Origin: Centroberyx gerrardi
Taxonomy: Eukaryota > Chordata > Actinopteri > Beryciformes > Berycidae
Reading direction: 5' to 3'
NCBI RefSeq assembly: GCF_048128805.1
Contig: NC_136012.1
Span: 13,147,725-13,211,724 of the forward strand
Length of the DNA stretch: 64,000 nucleotides
Positions 1 to 13,336 of this stretch are shown here, one piece after another; positions within the stretch are counted from its first letter, which is position 1, and every line of letters begins with the position of its first letter. Position numbers and translations under genes: made by a program. The notes beneath the pieces are model-generated. The model saw nothing but the letters and a program-made list of their open reading frames with translations. It did not search any database and was not told where the DNA came from.

Positions 1-1340
1 ACTCTGAGCTGGGCTGCTGTGGTCCACACTGCAACACATTCTGGCATGCTTAATTGGAGTTGGAGATACTGTCTCAGACCATAAACAGATCCTGTGATGT
101 ATCCCTCCAAAATTGTCAGGTGGTATTAGCATTGTTTTTGTTCTTTAGTCACCCATAGCAGATAAGGGAGCAAGCAAATTAAAAGATGGAATGTCTAATG
201 CAATGGATCAGGTACACCTGTGGTTATTAAATGAGAACCTAGTTGTTTTGTCAGTCCGTGCTCACATTGCTTAGACAGCCTTCAGCAGCTCTCTCATTAG
301 GACCATTGTATTTTCTTTTTTTTTCTCATGCCATTACTGAGATGACTTTAGAGTAACAACTTTGAAAGGAAATGCATGACTATTCTGGAAGACTTTTCGT
401 AATGTAGGCTTGTAGGCTTAGCTGTTATTCCGTCAAATCACAAGGAGGCAAAGAACCTAGAAAGACCAGGATTCACCCTAACAGGAATTACACTCATTTA
501 TTTTTGGGGTTTGCCCAGCAGATTAGTTATTAGAATTAGAAACTTCATTGATACAACTATTTCATAGAGTTATCTGATGTGTCACATTAACATAAGATAG
601 CCTAGCGCTGCTGCTAAGTCTTAACATGGTTTTCTAAGGGTTAGAGCAGTAGTAGAACTCCATTGACCAATAGACTTCTACTGTGTCTGTGTATTCCCAG
701 TATAAAAGGGGAGAAGCCCCAAATATCCCGAGCAGGTGGCCCATTAACTGCAACCATGGGGGGCTGACTAGTGTTTTGCACATTGGTTTACAAATGGCCC
801 GTTAGTGGATGCCTACCAGCCACTGCCCAAGGGTCACCCATGGGTCTCTACTGGCATGCTGCTGTATCAATGGTGGCCGTCCTCCACCCACTCAAGAGTG
901 AAGGGCCAGCTACAGGCCTCTGATGGGTTCAGCTATGTCAGTGGCAATCCACCTTCCTCTAACAGTTCTACCCTTCTTCTAACAACTCTACCACCATTTT
1001 AATGACATTTACTTTGATCATCATATTGCTAATCATTAAATGTAGCGTGATATTAAGTGAAACATAATCATGAATGATTCTCAGTGCAGCATCCTTTGTT
1101 GCAGCCAGGGTACCAAGCTTGTCATTGCAGCCCAAAAAGGAGACATTTCAATTCACAATTTCAGAAATTAACATTTGTTATGTCTTGCTTGTAGAAGTGT
1201 TGTATTGTATGAAGTCCCGTATTTCAGATGGAGTTGGTGTTATCGTATTGGTTCCTATCTAATATGTGGACATACATTGAAATTACATACATGTCTATAT
1301 ATGTTACATAAGAATGGTTGTTTTTGTAGAAGTACCTTAT
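1..1340. other. Intergenic sequence, no gene recognised
   Basis: No supported coding exon is visible. The only promoter-like feature is a TATA-type word (TATAAAAGG) near position 701, followed by a short open frame at 805-1002. That frame has no recognisable domain, no splice context and no neighbouring exon, so I do not call a gene. Confidence 0.5.
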
Positions 1341-2414
1341 ACAGTGCCTTGAAAAAGTTTTCAATCCCCTTGCCTTTTTCCACTTTTTGTGGTATTGCAG
1401 CCTCAATTCAAAATGGATTAAGATTTGCCAACAATCTACAAAAAATACCCTGTAATGACAAAGTGAAAACATGTTTTTAGAAGTTTTTGCAAGTTTATTG
1501 AAAATAAAATACAGAAAACTCTCATTTAAATAAGTATCCAACCCCCTGACTCAATACTTTGTAGAATCACCTTTGGCAACGATTACAGCTTTGAATCTTC
1601 TTGAAAATGTATCAGCTTGGCACATATAGATTTCTCCCATTATTCCTTGCAGATACGCTCAAGCTCAATCAAGTTCGATGGGGAGCGTCTGTGAACAGCT
1701 ACCTTCAAGCCATTCCACAGAATTTAAGACTAGTCTTCGGCTGGGCCACTCAAGGACTTTCAATTCTTGCTCTGAATCTATTCCTGAGTTGATTTGTCTG
1801 TATGTTTTGGGTCATTTGCCTGTATGAACATAAATCTTTGCCCCAATCTAAAGTCTCTGAAGCAGGTTATCCTCAAGAATTTGGCTCCATTCAATTGTTC
1901 CCTCTATACTTACTGCCTCTCCTGCCACTGAGAAGCTGACTGTTGTCCTTGGTTGCTCAGTTTGGTTGCAGGACCAGCTCTTGGAAGAGTCTGGGAAGTT
2001 CCATATATATATATATATATATATATCAGTGCACTTGTGAACTCCCAACACTTTAGAAATTCTTTTATATCCTCCCCAAGGGCCTATGTCTCTGAATCCT
2101 TCAGACATTTCATTGAATTTCATGGTAGAGTTTCTGCTCTTATCTGTGAGACTTCATATAGACAAATGTGTGTGTAGAAACATCTTAGGAATCAATTTGG
2201 AGCATCACTGCTGAATGTTTAATGACTCAAAACATTTCAGCTTTTCAATTTTAATTAATTTGTAAAAAGGAAATGTAACTAAAATAAATCCACTTTGACA
2301 TTATGTGTTATTGTGTGTAGATCAATATCAAAATCCTAATTTAATCCATTTTGAGTTCAGGCTCTAACACCAAAAAATCTGGAAAGTTGTTTAAATGCTT
2401 TTTGAAGGCACTGT
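1341..2414. mobile_element. Decayed Tc1/mariner-type DNA transposon
   Basis: The left end starts ACAGTGCCTTGAAAAAG and the right end closes CTTTTTGAAGGCACTGT, so the outermost bases are inverted repeats of the type found on a very common teleost Tc1/mariner family. The interior resembles the antisense of a transposase from memory of that family, but no open frame survives. A (TA)n microsatellite at about 2003-2025 interrupts the interior. The ~1.07 kb length and lack of any frame suggest an old, internally shortened copy. Superfamily assignment is from end sequence only. Confidence 0.7.
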
Positions 2415-2880
2415 GTCTGCCTATATTCACATATATGTATATATATGTACTGTAAGATATAGGCATCCTCTTTCATAAATAGTATTGGCTACTTGGCTAG
2501 TAACTAAGCCGATATTAGACTTCTGTAGAGAGAAAATTAATTTTCCTGAGTCGCTACTCACAGACGCCATTTTGTGTTCTAGAATGAAATAAACGGAATA
2601 ATTACTGATGATCAATAATAATTATTGACAGGAACTGTTGATACAAAGTACACACTAGCAATAGATGGGAGCTGCATATCACGTTAAAAAAATAGACACA
2701 TGGCAATACTACAGAGGCGCAATGATGGGCGGAAAGGTGATTTAAAATAATTTTACCAATAAACCAATAAAGTAGGCTATTGGTTTTGTCTACAAGCAGT
2801 AGAAAACAGAGGCCAGCAGTACTTTCACTTATCACCGCTTCATGACGCTACAGCCAAACAGCGGCACACCATCCAAAACA
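2415..2880. other. Spacer between transposon relic and rlim promoter
   Basis: AT-rich sequence with (TA)n-like words near 2430-2447. No exon, RNA gene or clear repeat end was recognised. Confidence 0.4.
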
Positions 2881-2899
2881 AACATCCTTTTCCTTACTC

Positions 2900-3052
2900 A
2901 TGCTCTCCCCCAGTTTCCGGAAGATCATTGTAGCTACCCCAAAGATAGAAAATGGAATCCTGAGATCGCATTAAAATATTGAAGCGAATTTCGGAGGATT
3001 TCAGAAGAACAACTTGACAATACGATCACCTAACCGATAACAAAATCCAACA
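2900..3052 (+). promoter_or_regulatory. rlim: Probable rlim promoter and non-coding exon 1
   Basis: An ETS-type word (CCGGAAG) occurs near 2917, and an exon end CAACAG is followed by a good donor (GTAACG) at 3053. From here a ~1.4 kb intron leads to the acceptor just before 4442, upstream of the first rlim coding exon. No TATA box is evident, as expected for a housekeeping-type promoter. The transcription start is not determined; the upstream limit given is a guess. Confidence 0.45.
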
Positions 3053-4441
3053 GGTAACGTTAGAGTGATGTAGTTATGGACTGTATTTTCTTTTTGACTG
3101 CCTAAATTCTCACTAGCTAGCTTGTTTTCACTAGCTAGGTAGCGGTCATCAACGTCATTAGTTGACGTAGCTCACTTAGCACGGTAGCTTACTATTTTTT
3201 AGGTGTTTTTACGAAACCCTTGTGTTTTATATAATCTTACCGTAACGTTAACTAGGACAGATGTTCAGTTCACCTAATGCTTGTACATATCACGGAGATT
3301 GGTATTAGATAAATGTTGAACCTACTGATGTAACGTTACTGAGGGCACTTGTCAAGAAGTTACCAGCTAGCGTTAGCCAACGTTAGATAGCCTGTTGGTT
3401 AATTCGCTGAAGCCAGTTTAGCCACTTGGCTAGTTAGCGTGGTGGCTAACTATATTAAATGCTGGTCCAACATAACCGGCTATTCCGTCATCTATCGAAG
3501 TTTTTTCTCTAATTCGAGTAAACTAATGCTGTCATACTCGCTACCGGCAACACTACCTACATTTATGTTTAGCTAAAACGGCCCTGAGATGTGTTGTTTA
3601 TGTAGCATTGAGTCTTCCTGTTAGCTAACGTACCTTTAAGTAGCTAACGCGTTAGCTGATGTTAAGGTTAGCAACCGTGTTAGCATGCTAATAGCCGGCT
3701 AGGTGATGCCATTTTGTTTTTCTCGACTTTGACCAACCTATTGCTTTTACACAGGACTTTTAAAATGATAAACGACTACTCGACATACTGTTTGCACCAA
3801 ATTATAACTAGGTAGCTAACTTACATGTTTTCAATCTGGTTAGAGAAACCATACGTTCGGTGTTAGCGTTATACACTTACCGTAATGCCTTGGCTAGTGT
3901 TACGTTAATGTTAGCATGTCATTTGGCTGTGTAACCTGTGAACGTAAACTTAAGTGTAAACGTTAGGCCTATAATCATCCTTACATTTGGCCAGCTACTG
4001 GTGGATATTCCCCATCGTAATTTATTGTGGGTGTATCGTGGATACAATATTTTGACCAGAGTTTTCCCTTGGCAGCTCTGGCTGACGGGAATACGCTCAC
4101 AAGGCCATCACACTCAAATTTAGCAGAGCTCAGTGGAAATAGATTAAGGTGTTATAGTTCTCAGAGACTTTCCTCTAGCATTCTCGAGTACCTTTGGTAG
4201 TGAAACCTTGTTATGTGACCTCATTCTTAATCCATAATGTTAAGAGGCTTTCACATTGCCTTGGTTTTTGAAAGGTGTTGCATATAGAACAAATGTTAAA
4301 CAGCTGTCAGCATGTGATTGATTAGTGAAGGATGTAGGGATAAGTGAGTACTCCCAGTCTGTTAGGGTCAGCAAACTCATCATGTCTGTCTATTCATTAA
4401 AGGTGCAGCTGGTCAATCCTGTTTTTCATTTTTTGCTGCAG
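3053..4441 (+). other. rlim intron 1, dense in GTTAGC/TAGCTA/AACGTTA words
   Basis: This intron is full of short related words (GTTAGC, TAGCTAAC, AACGTTA, GCTAGC), in many places only a few bases apart, especially at 3050-3180, 3370-3450 and 3620-3710. They are dispersed rather than a regular tandem repeat. No coding exon is visible. Confidence 0.5.
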
Positions 4442-4492
4442 CAACTGGATCTTGGTGGAGAATATTTCTCAACTGCTCTCCCTTCAGCATCA

Positions 4493-7368
4493 ATGGAGGG
4501 GTCTGACAGCTTAGAGCAAAGTGGCAGTGACCAGTCAGAGTCGCAGCGCAGAAGGCAGCTGGACCGGCTGGACAGGGAGGAGGCCTTCTACCAGTTTGTC
4601 AACAATCTTAGTGATGAGGACTATCGCCTGATGAGAGACAACAATCTTTTGGGCACCCCAGGTAATAAACCCATGACCTAATGACGATAATGTGACTAAC
4701 AAAACTTTGACATATCTGTATTTCAAGCAAACTAAGCACACTCAAAAGGCCATCAGGTGCCCTGGACCAGTTTACACATTACAGTTAAACATTTTTTCAA
4801 TCAACATTTAGTTGTGAATTTTTTTGTCAGTCAGATGTGTATTATTGCTTATTCTATGACCAATAAAGTGGAAAAAAGTTTATTTCCTCCTTCACCTTTA
4901 CACATCTCCTGCTTGCCCACTTTAATAGAATGACTAGTCTTGAATTTTTGCTAAGTTAGCCGCCCCTGGATTTTCAAGTTTTGTCACTATGCTGGAAATG
5001 AAACGGTCTGCGGACTACTTAAGTCGCCCAATCCGTTTCTGTCCCTGTCCCAGGACAGTGGGAGGGGGAATGTAAGTTTGGAGCATCCTTTAGCGGAGCA
5101 TACTGCAAGGAGAGGGCATTCAATGGACAGTGGCGTGTCCTGGTAAGTCTGGTGGTTTTCGGTATTGTCCTGTTGCTGTGTTCAAAGGAGACCAAACAGC
5201 TCTATGGGCCAATACAGTACAAAAACAACCAGTCAGTTTTTTTCTCCTAAATTCTCTACCTGCTAGATAGCTGTTGAGAAGTGTGTCCACTGGCTGTGGC
5301 CTCCTCTCTATGTGCATTTAATCATTCCTCCTGGTGACCCACCATGTCTTTGTCACAGCTTCATGTTGGTGATCAGGCTGGAAAAGATGACGTGAATGAA
5401 TCTCTTGTTAATCCTCAGGAAAGGAAAACCTGGACTTCCAAAGATGCAGTACTCTTTTTAATAATACATTGTTTTTTTTTTTTTTTTTTATAAATATATA
5501 TACTTTAGGTGAGATAACAGAGGATGAGCTGTTGAGTCGACTTCAGCAAATCAAAGATGGCCCAGAACAGCAGAACAGCAACCCCAGTACTGAGAGTGGA
5601 GAAGGAACAGGCGGTAAGTTTCTCAATTTTCTCCCAGCAAGTTATTTGGTGTTAAATCCAGATATGCTTTTTCACCCCCTAACTCTGTCTACCTTCAGAA
5701 CCAGCAGAAGGCTCAGAAGATCCTGCCAATGGGGATAGTCTCCTGGACTGGCTGAACACAGTGAGGCGCACAGGCAACACAACTAGAACTGGTCATCGTG
5801 GTAACCAGTCGTGGCGGGCAGTAAGCCAGACCAACCCCAACAGTGGAGACTTTCGCTTCAGCCTGGAAATCAACGTGAACCGCAACCTGGCTGAACAGCA
5901 GGGAGTTGTCGAAGGGGAGCAGGAGGCTCCAGAGGCTCCAGAGGCTCCAGCAGTGATTCCAGATGCTGAGCCACAGGTCCCTATGGAGACAGAAGAAGTG
6001 GTGGAAGAACCAGTTGTAGAGGAGCTGGCTGTCATAGTGGAGCCAGAGCCTGAATTAGAAGAGGTTGTTTCACAGGAGGTGCAAGCAGAACCCCCCAGCT
6101 CACCTGCTAACCTGGTGGTCCAACCCCCAGTTTCTCCTGCGCCACGTAGAGGACAGAGGAGAGCCCGCAGCCGCAGTCCAGAACCACGTAGGACCAGGGC
6201 TCGTACAGCCCGGAGCCGGTCCCCTCTCAACTTGGATCGGCTGGATGGTCTCCCTAATCCCCGTCATACCCACCGCTCTCATGGCCCTAGCCCTCCTGCT
6301 AACTCTCCCCCTGTGCCCCCAGTGGAGGGCAGTTCCAGGACTCGACAACATGTTCTTTCCAGGCAAAGCACTGCTGACTATGATGCCCAACCATCCAGGG
6401 CTGGAACAGGGTCAGCCCCAGAGGCCCAGAACACAGGATCTCAGGAAGGAGAAGCCGCAGGTGGGGAAGGCGGGGCAGCTGGCCGCCGTCCCCCTACCAT
6501 CATGCTCGATCTACAGGTGCGTCGTGTGCGTCCTGGCGAATATCGCCAGAGGGACAGCATCGCGAATCGTACCCGTTCACGCTCCCAGAACTCAAACAAC
6601 ACCTTTCTTTACGAGAGTGAGCGTGGTGGCTTTCGCAGGACCTTCTCACGCTCGGAGCGCGCCGGTGTGAGGACCTACGTCAGCACCATCCGCATTCCTA
6701 TCCGGAGGATCTCTGATGCGGGTCTAGGGGAGGCAACCTCAATGGCGCTGCAGTCTATGATTCGACAGATCATGACAGGCTTTGGTGAGCTCAGCTACCT
6801 CATGGACTCGGACTCTGATTCTTCAGATTCAAACCGCGGAGCCAACACACCTGCGGATCTGGCCGAAGCCCTCAACAACCCAGATGCTGCTGCTGCTGCT
6901 GCTGCTGCCGCCGCCGCTGCTGCTGCAGTTGATGAGCCATCTGTAACAGCTGGAGGCAGAGCAAGGACAGTTGAGAGGGATTTGGAGGAGGGTCTTGCCA
7001 CCGGTCCAGCTGCCGCTGGTGGCAGGGCTCGACCTAGACCACCCATCAGCCTAGAGGAGCCCAGCTCACTGCCCTTCCTCCGGCTCGCCCACTTCTTCCT
7101 CCTCAACGATGATGATGAGGACCAGCCCCAAGGGCTGACAAAAGAGCAGATTGACAACCTCTCCATGCGCAACTTCGGGGAGAGTGACGCCTTGAAGACT
7201 TGCAGCGTCTGCATAACGGAGTATGCAGAAGGTAACAAGTTACGGAAGCTGCCCTGCTCTCATGAGTACCACGTGCACTGCATCGACCGCTGGCTGTCCG
7301 AAAACTCCACCTGCCCCATCTGCCGCAGGGCTGTCCTGGTATCTGCCAACCGAGAGAGTGTGGTGTAG
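4493..7368 (+). CDS. rlim: E3 ubiquitin ligase RLIM (RNF12)
   Basis: Coding exons are 4493-4661, 5509-5613 and 5699-7368, giving 647 residues; phases agree at both junctions. The start opens [14 protein letters not shown], matching the RLIM N-terminus, followed by the conserved [20 protein letters not shown] block and, in exon 4, the [20 protein letters not shown] block. A basic, RS/RT-rich nuclear segment and the RERGG-type [18 protein letters not shown] region follow. The RING-H2 domain spans about residues 593-635 (CSVC...CSHEYHVHC...CPIC, all C3H2C3 ligands present) and the protein ends NRESVV as in vertebrate RLIM. The family ubiquitinates LIM-domain cofactors (LDB/CLIM), REX1 and SMAD7 in the nucleus. 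A 14-alanine run replaces the long serine tract of mammalian RLIM. The single large last exon is typical of the family. rnf6 is the alternative but the ending fits rlim. Confidence 0.95.
6886..6927 (+). repeat. GCT/GCC trinucleotide run coding for 14 alanines in rlim
   Basis: A near-pure GCN run inside the last rlim exon encodes alanine repeats between NNPD and VDEP. Both GCT and GCC codons are used, so the tract is partly interrupted at DNA level. Confidence 0.9.
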
Positions 7369-10326
7369 CGCCAGGAATGGGAAGGGCATACACAGCTGGC
7401 TATGGCACTCATGGCAGACAGCAGGCCTTTCTCTCAATCGAACTGTGGTATCTAATACCTCAAACCCATGAGAAGTGGTTAGGACATCTATCTCCACTGT
7501 TGATGAAGTTTATTTTCCCTCATACCATTTGTGAGTTTTATCATAATGCAGTTACGGGTTTGATTTGGGGTGCTCCACACATTGGCATTGGCAGATATTC
7601 ACTCTCTATTAAGACAGTTGTGATTGGCCTACTGTGATATTACAGTCCAATGTTAGAAACAAACAACGCATGCTGTTTGCATCAACCCTTAGTGACCAAG
7701 CAATTTGTTGCATTGCACCAAGCCAGGCGCATAAACTCGGCTCTGCTGACCTGTGTCCCATTACAGAGAACTCCCTGTTTTGTATTAGCTCCAATATGCG
7801 CCTTAATATAAGGTGGGTATCGGTACAGATCTCTTATTTATTCACATCAGTTCAAAGTATTAGCTATTGTTTCTGTTTTACACAACTCCTAAGGTAAATA
7901 CTTTTTTATCAACAAGTTGGTATTGAATTGTAATGGCTGATCTTTTATGAAAATCAGGATTGTATTGGCCAGAAAAATTCTCAATCGGAGCATCCCTAGG
8001 TTTGGAGTTAAACATGCAGGTGGTATCTACAAACACTCAGCAGATTTATTTGGAGATGGTGATGCCAAAAGGACATAAGACTGAAAGTGGGTTGCCATTT
8101 ACAATGTGACTCATACTTTCCCTTCTTTGTTCACCTGAAAGAAACAAGCTATTTTGGAGTGGCATGGACTGTGAAAAATGTCAAAGCTTGCTGAATTGTT
8201 TTAAATTTAAAATGTAGAATGTTGTACAGGCTTTAGGGAAAAGATAGATGCAACTAAGATTACTTTTGGAATGCTTAAGTTTATTTTGGAATCATATTGC
8301 ATCTTTATTTTCATTATCATTAAAAATGATTGAGCTCTGTTCATACACAAAATTACAGATGTCCCAATACTGGCATTAGATATTGGGTTGATACCAGGTT
8401 AAAGTAAAGTGTGGGCATTTGAGTTTCCCCACTACTAAAATCCCATACTAACAGGCATGAGTAACATGTCAGAGGTTAAAGCGTAGTGGCATTTTCTTCT
8501 TTTTTCACACACAAAAGGATGTTTGCTGTCTTGAATGTAGAAGAATGAATGATCTCTCAATCATTTTGTCCTGTCATCCGTAATGTACTGGTCTAATTCT
8601 TTATTATTCTGTTAAAGTAATGGATTGGTTTAAATTATCGACTGATAAATTGAGTACTCTGAACTGGCATCGGCATTGAGTGGTATTGGTGTGTCCATAC
8701 CAGAAATGAAATGCAGATCAAGCTAGAATAGTTCTTCAGATGTTGGATTTAGGTCCACCTCAGCGTACCAGTCATACCTTTCATTATTGATCCAAAGGTT
8801 TTAGTGTCAGACATTTTACCAAGTCTGAAATAATTATGTCTTTGTCCTCGTCTCAGTAAATGAGACTCCAGTAGACGGTCAAGATGCTCGCCCACTGCGC
8901 CCTCCTCCTGCCTCCATGAGTAAATGCTTCATATCTGGAATGTCAGTGTGCAATACATTAAAATGCGAACCTGAAAGTAGGGAAATACAAACCATGATAT
9001 AAATGTGTATATTATTCTTAAACTGTTGTAGACTGTTAAAATCTCTCTTAAATGAAGACTTGTTAATTTTTAAAGTGTGTTGAAGCTTATTTTCTTTTAT
9101 TCAGAAGTTCTGTAGGTTTTGATAGCACTATGGGTGGAAAGGAACACTGGCTAAAGGAAGATGAGGCCACCAGTCTCATGCCATCCTGTCATGTTGTTGG
9201 TTTCACAGTTTGATGTCTTTGCCACGATTATTACTTCCCTTTGTGGGATATAAAGGTTTGAATGCTAGAAGTTGTCATTGTTGCATACCATACACTTGTA
9301 AATGAAATGTATTTTATCCTTTTGGCCGTGCTTCTGGCCTTGTTCCATGACCCAGTGCAGTATGTTGACTGGGTATTACTCACTTCCAACTAACTGCTTT
9401 TCTGAATTAAACAAGTTGTTATGCTACAAAATGCATTGTAGGCATGCATTTCATACCCTCACCGTGGTGTGTTATAATTAAGAAGACTGTTTTATTTTGC
9501 ATTCAGTTTTGCCCTAGATTCTAACAGGCCAAGTCTATAGCTGAACTAATTTCCCTATGAACACTCAATTACCGTGCAGTATACTTTTTTCAGTTCATAT
9601 GATAATTAGGGATTTTTTGTTATTTATTTATTTTTTATTTAATTCACGCTCCTCTAAAGCAGATTCTAAAGATGTTGAATTCTATGAGGCTGTTGATACT
9701 GTTGAGTGCACGTGGAGGTTGACTTCAGTAGCTGAAAGGTGGTTGAAGTGTTTTTTTTTTTTTTTACCACCAGTGTTATCAGTAGATTAAAGATCAGCCA
9801 CATTGCTTTACATGATTTATGGTCCATATGCATAACGAAAGCCATGGACGGTAATGGTGGGAAGGAAAGTTATTACTACCACCCCTATTGGTAGCTTTTA
9901 TAAAAATCTTAATTCATTTTCCCTTTTGACATAGAAGAGATTTTCTTAAATTATCTGCATGAACTTTGTTGTAACAGCTGTTTTTGAGTAGACATGAGCC
10001 TAAACTATAACCGCCATTAAATATAACAAACAATAAACCTTTTAAAACAGGAAAATAATTGTAACAGCCCGCAAGTAATACACCCTGAAGTAAGATTATT
10101 TTGTTTGCAATACCAGTCGTACTTAGTTTAGTTTAGTGATACAGTTGATGTTATTTTGAGTCAAACTATATCAGCGACGTCTTGTAGACAAAAGTCCTAC
10201 TGTAGGCATTTTTTTTTCTTTTTTCCCCATGTATATTCCATGTTATACGGTAAGACTGTATTGTAGTCCACAGTGGAGGTGAAAAATAAGGAAGTAGTCC
10301 ACAATCAGTTGTCGCTACCGACAAGA
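7369..10326. other. rlim 3' untranslated region and intergenic spacer
   Basis: The first part should be the rlim 3' UTR; its end was not located because no single poly(A) signal stands out. Homopolymer T runs lie near 9635 and 9751. Short open frames here (for example 7634-7897 and 9557-9790) show no domain and no splice context. No RNA gene was recognised. Confidence 0.5.
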
Positions 10327-12194
<1,868 letters not shown>

Positions 12195-12761
12195 GACCTC
12201 TTTGGCCTTGTTTGTGAATGCATGGAAAATTTTAACATCTCTGGAAAAGGTTTAGTCAGAGAGAGAGAATTATATCAAAATGCCTCGCTAACTCTGTCTA
12301 GTGGGCCCCTTTTGCACAATCGGTGTTTAAATGATGACTTTCCAACAACACATGCACTACTTTTAGACTGAGGTGGATAACATCAGCTGGCCATGCAGAG
12401 ACCCTATTACTGTGTAATTCTGCTGACCAGTGGCTGCTATTTTAACTATGCGTGTGAAAAGAAAACTGAGTGTTTTCTGTAGAAATACTCCCAACTCAGC
12501 ATTTGAGGTAAAACATTTTCCAGACCAGAAGTTCAAATGTAAATGGAGCTCACACAGTCAAATGAGTGCTTTGAACGAATATTGAAGAGAACAGTTATAT
12601 GTAATATCACCGATTCAGCCGAAAATGTTCAAAATGAAAAGGCCTGTTATTTCATTATTTTCCCCTGCTCTTTATATTATGTGGTGAAAATGTCTCAGCA
12701 CTTTGTTGTCAATGTTTTTGCTTGAGTGTTATTGAAATACACACACACCCTATGCAATTTC

Positions 12762-12767
12762 AATAAA
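12762..12767 (+). terminator. glod5 poly(A) signal
   Basis: AATAAA, 568 bases after the glod5 stop, is the first canonical signal that stands out downstream. It is followed by T/GT-rich sequence (TTTTTGTTTTGTGG), as expected for cleavage. Confidence 0.7.
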
Positions 12768-13336
12768 TATTTTGCTACTGTTTTTGTTTTGTGGTTTTTC
12801 ACATGGCAGTTCTTTTTGTATGAAATCTTTCTCCAATTTGAATAGATAAAATACTTTCAAAGACTCATGACCATTCTTCATCATGTTATCAATGATTTAG
12901 TGAGAAAATAAAAGCCATCATCATCATCATCAATTTATAGGTCAAGTACAGTTAATCTACAGATCTGTTTTCTTAGTTTCACTGAGGCAGAGATATTATG
13001 ATAACTTAGAGTTTGATAGTAGATACTGGCACAGACAAGGACAAGAGGACTTCATGTGTTGCCAAGGAACAGGGCAAGACTTGCAATCGACAGTAGACCG
13101 CACATATCACTGTGTGTGTTCATTCAAAATTCAATATCTATGTTGAATGTATGCATTCTGAGATGGGGTAGCTTGCATGCTCAAACACGCAATGTTTCCA
13201 TAATGTTTCTGAAAGTACCTGCTGCTGCCTGAAGACACATCCTGTCCAGCGCTACAAGAAGAAGAAAATGTGCTTTGAAATTGGTGGAGATTGTTATAAT
13301 TGTTATAATTGGTGTGTAGAAAATCTCAGTGAAATA
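12768..13336. other. Spacer before the satellite-like array
   Basis: Contains a short (CAT)n run near 12917-12933. No gene or recognisable transposon was seen. Confidence 0.4.

Noticed and set aside
5793-7238. Minus-strand and alternate-frame open frames across rlim exon 4
   Set aside because: GC-rich coding shadow of rlim; translations lack domain sense.
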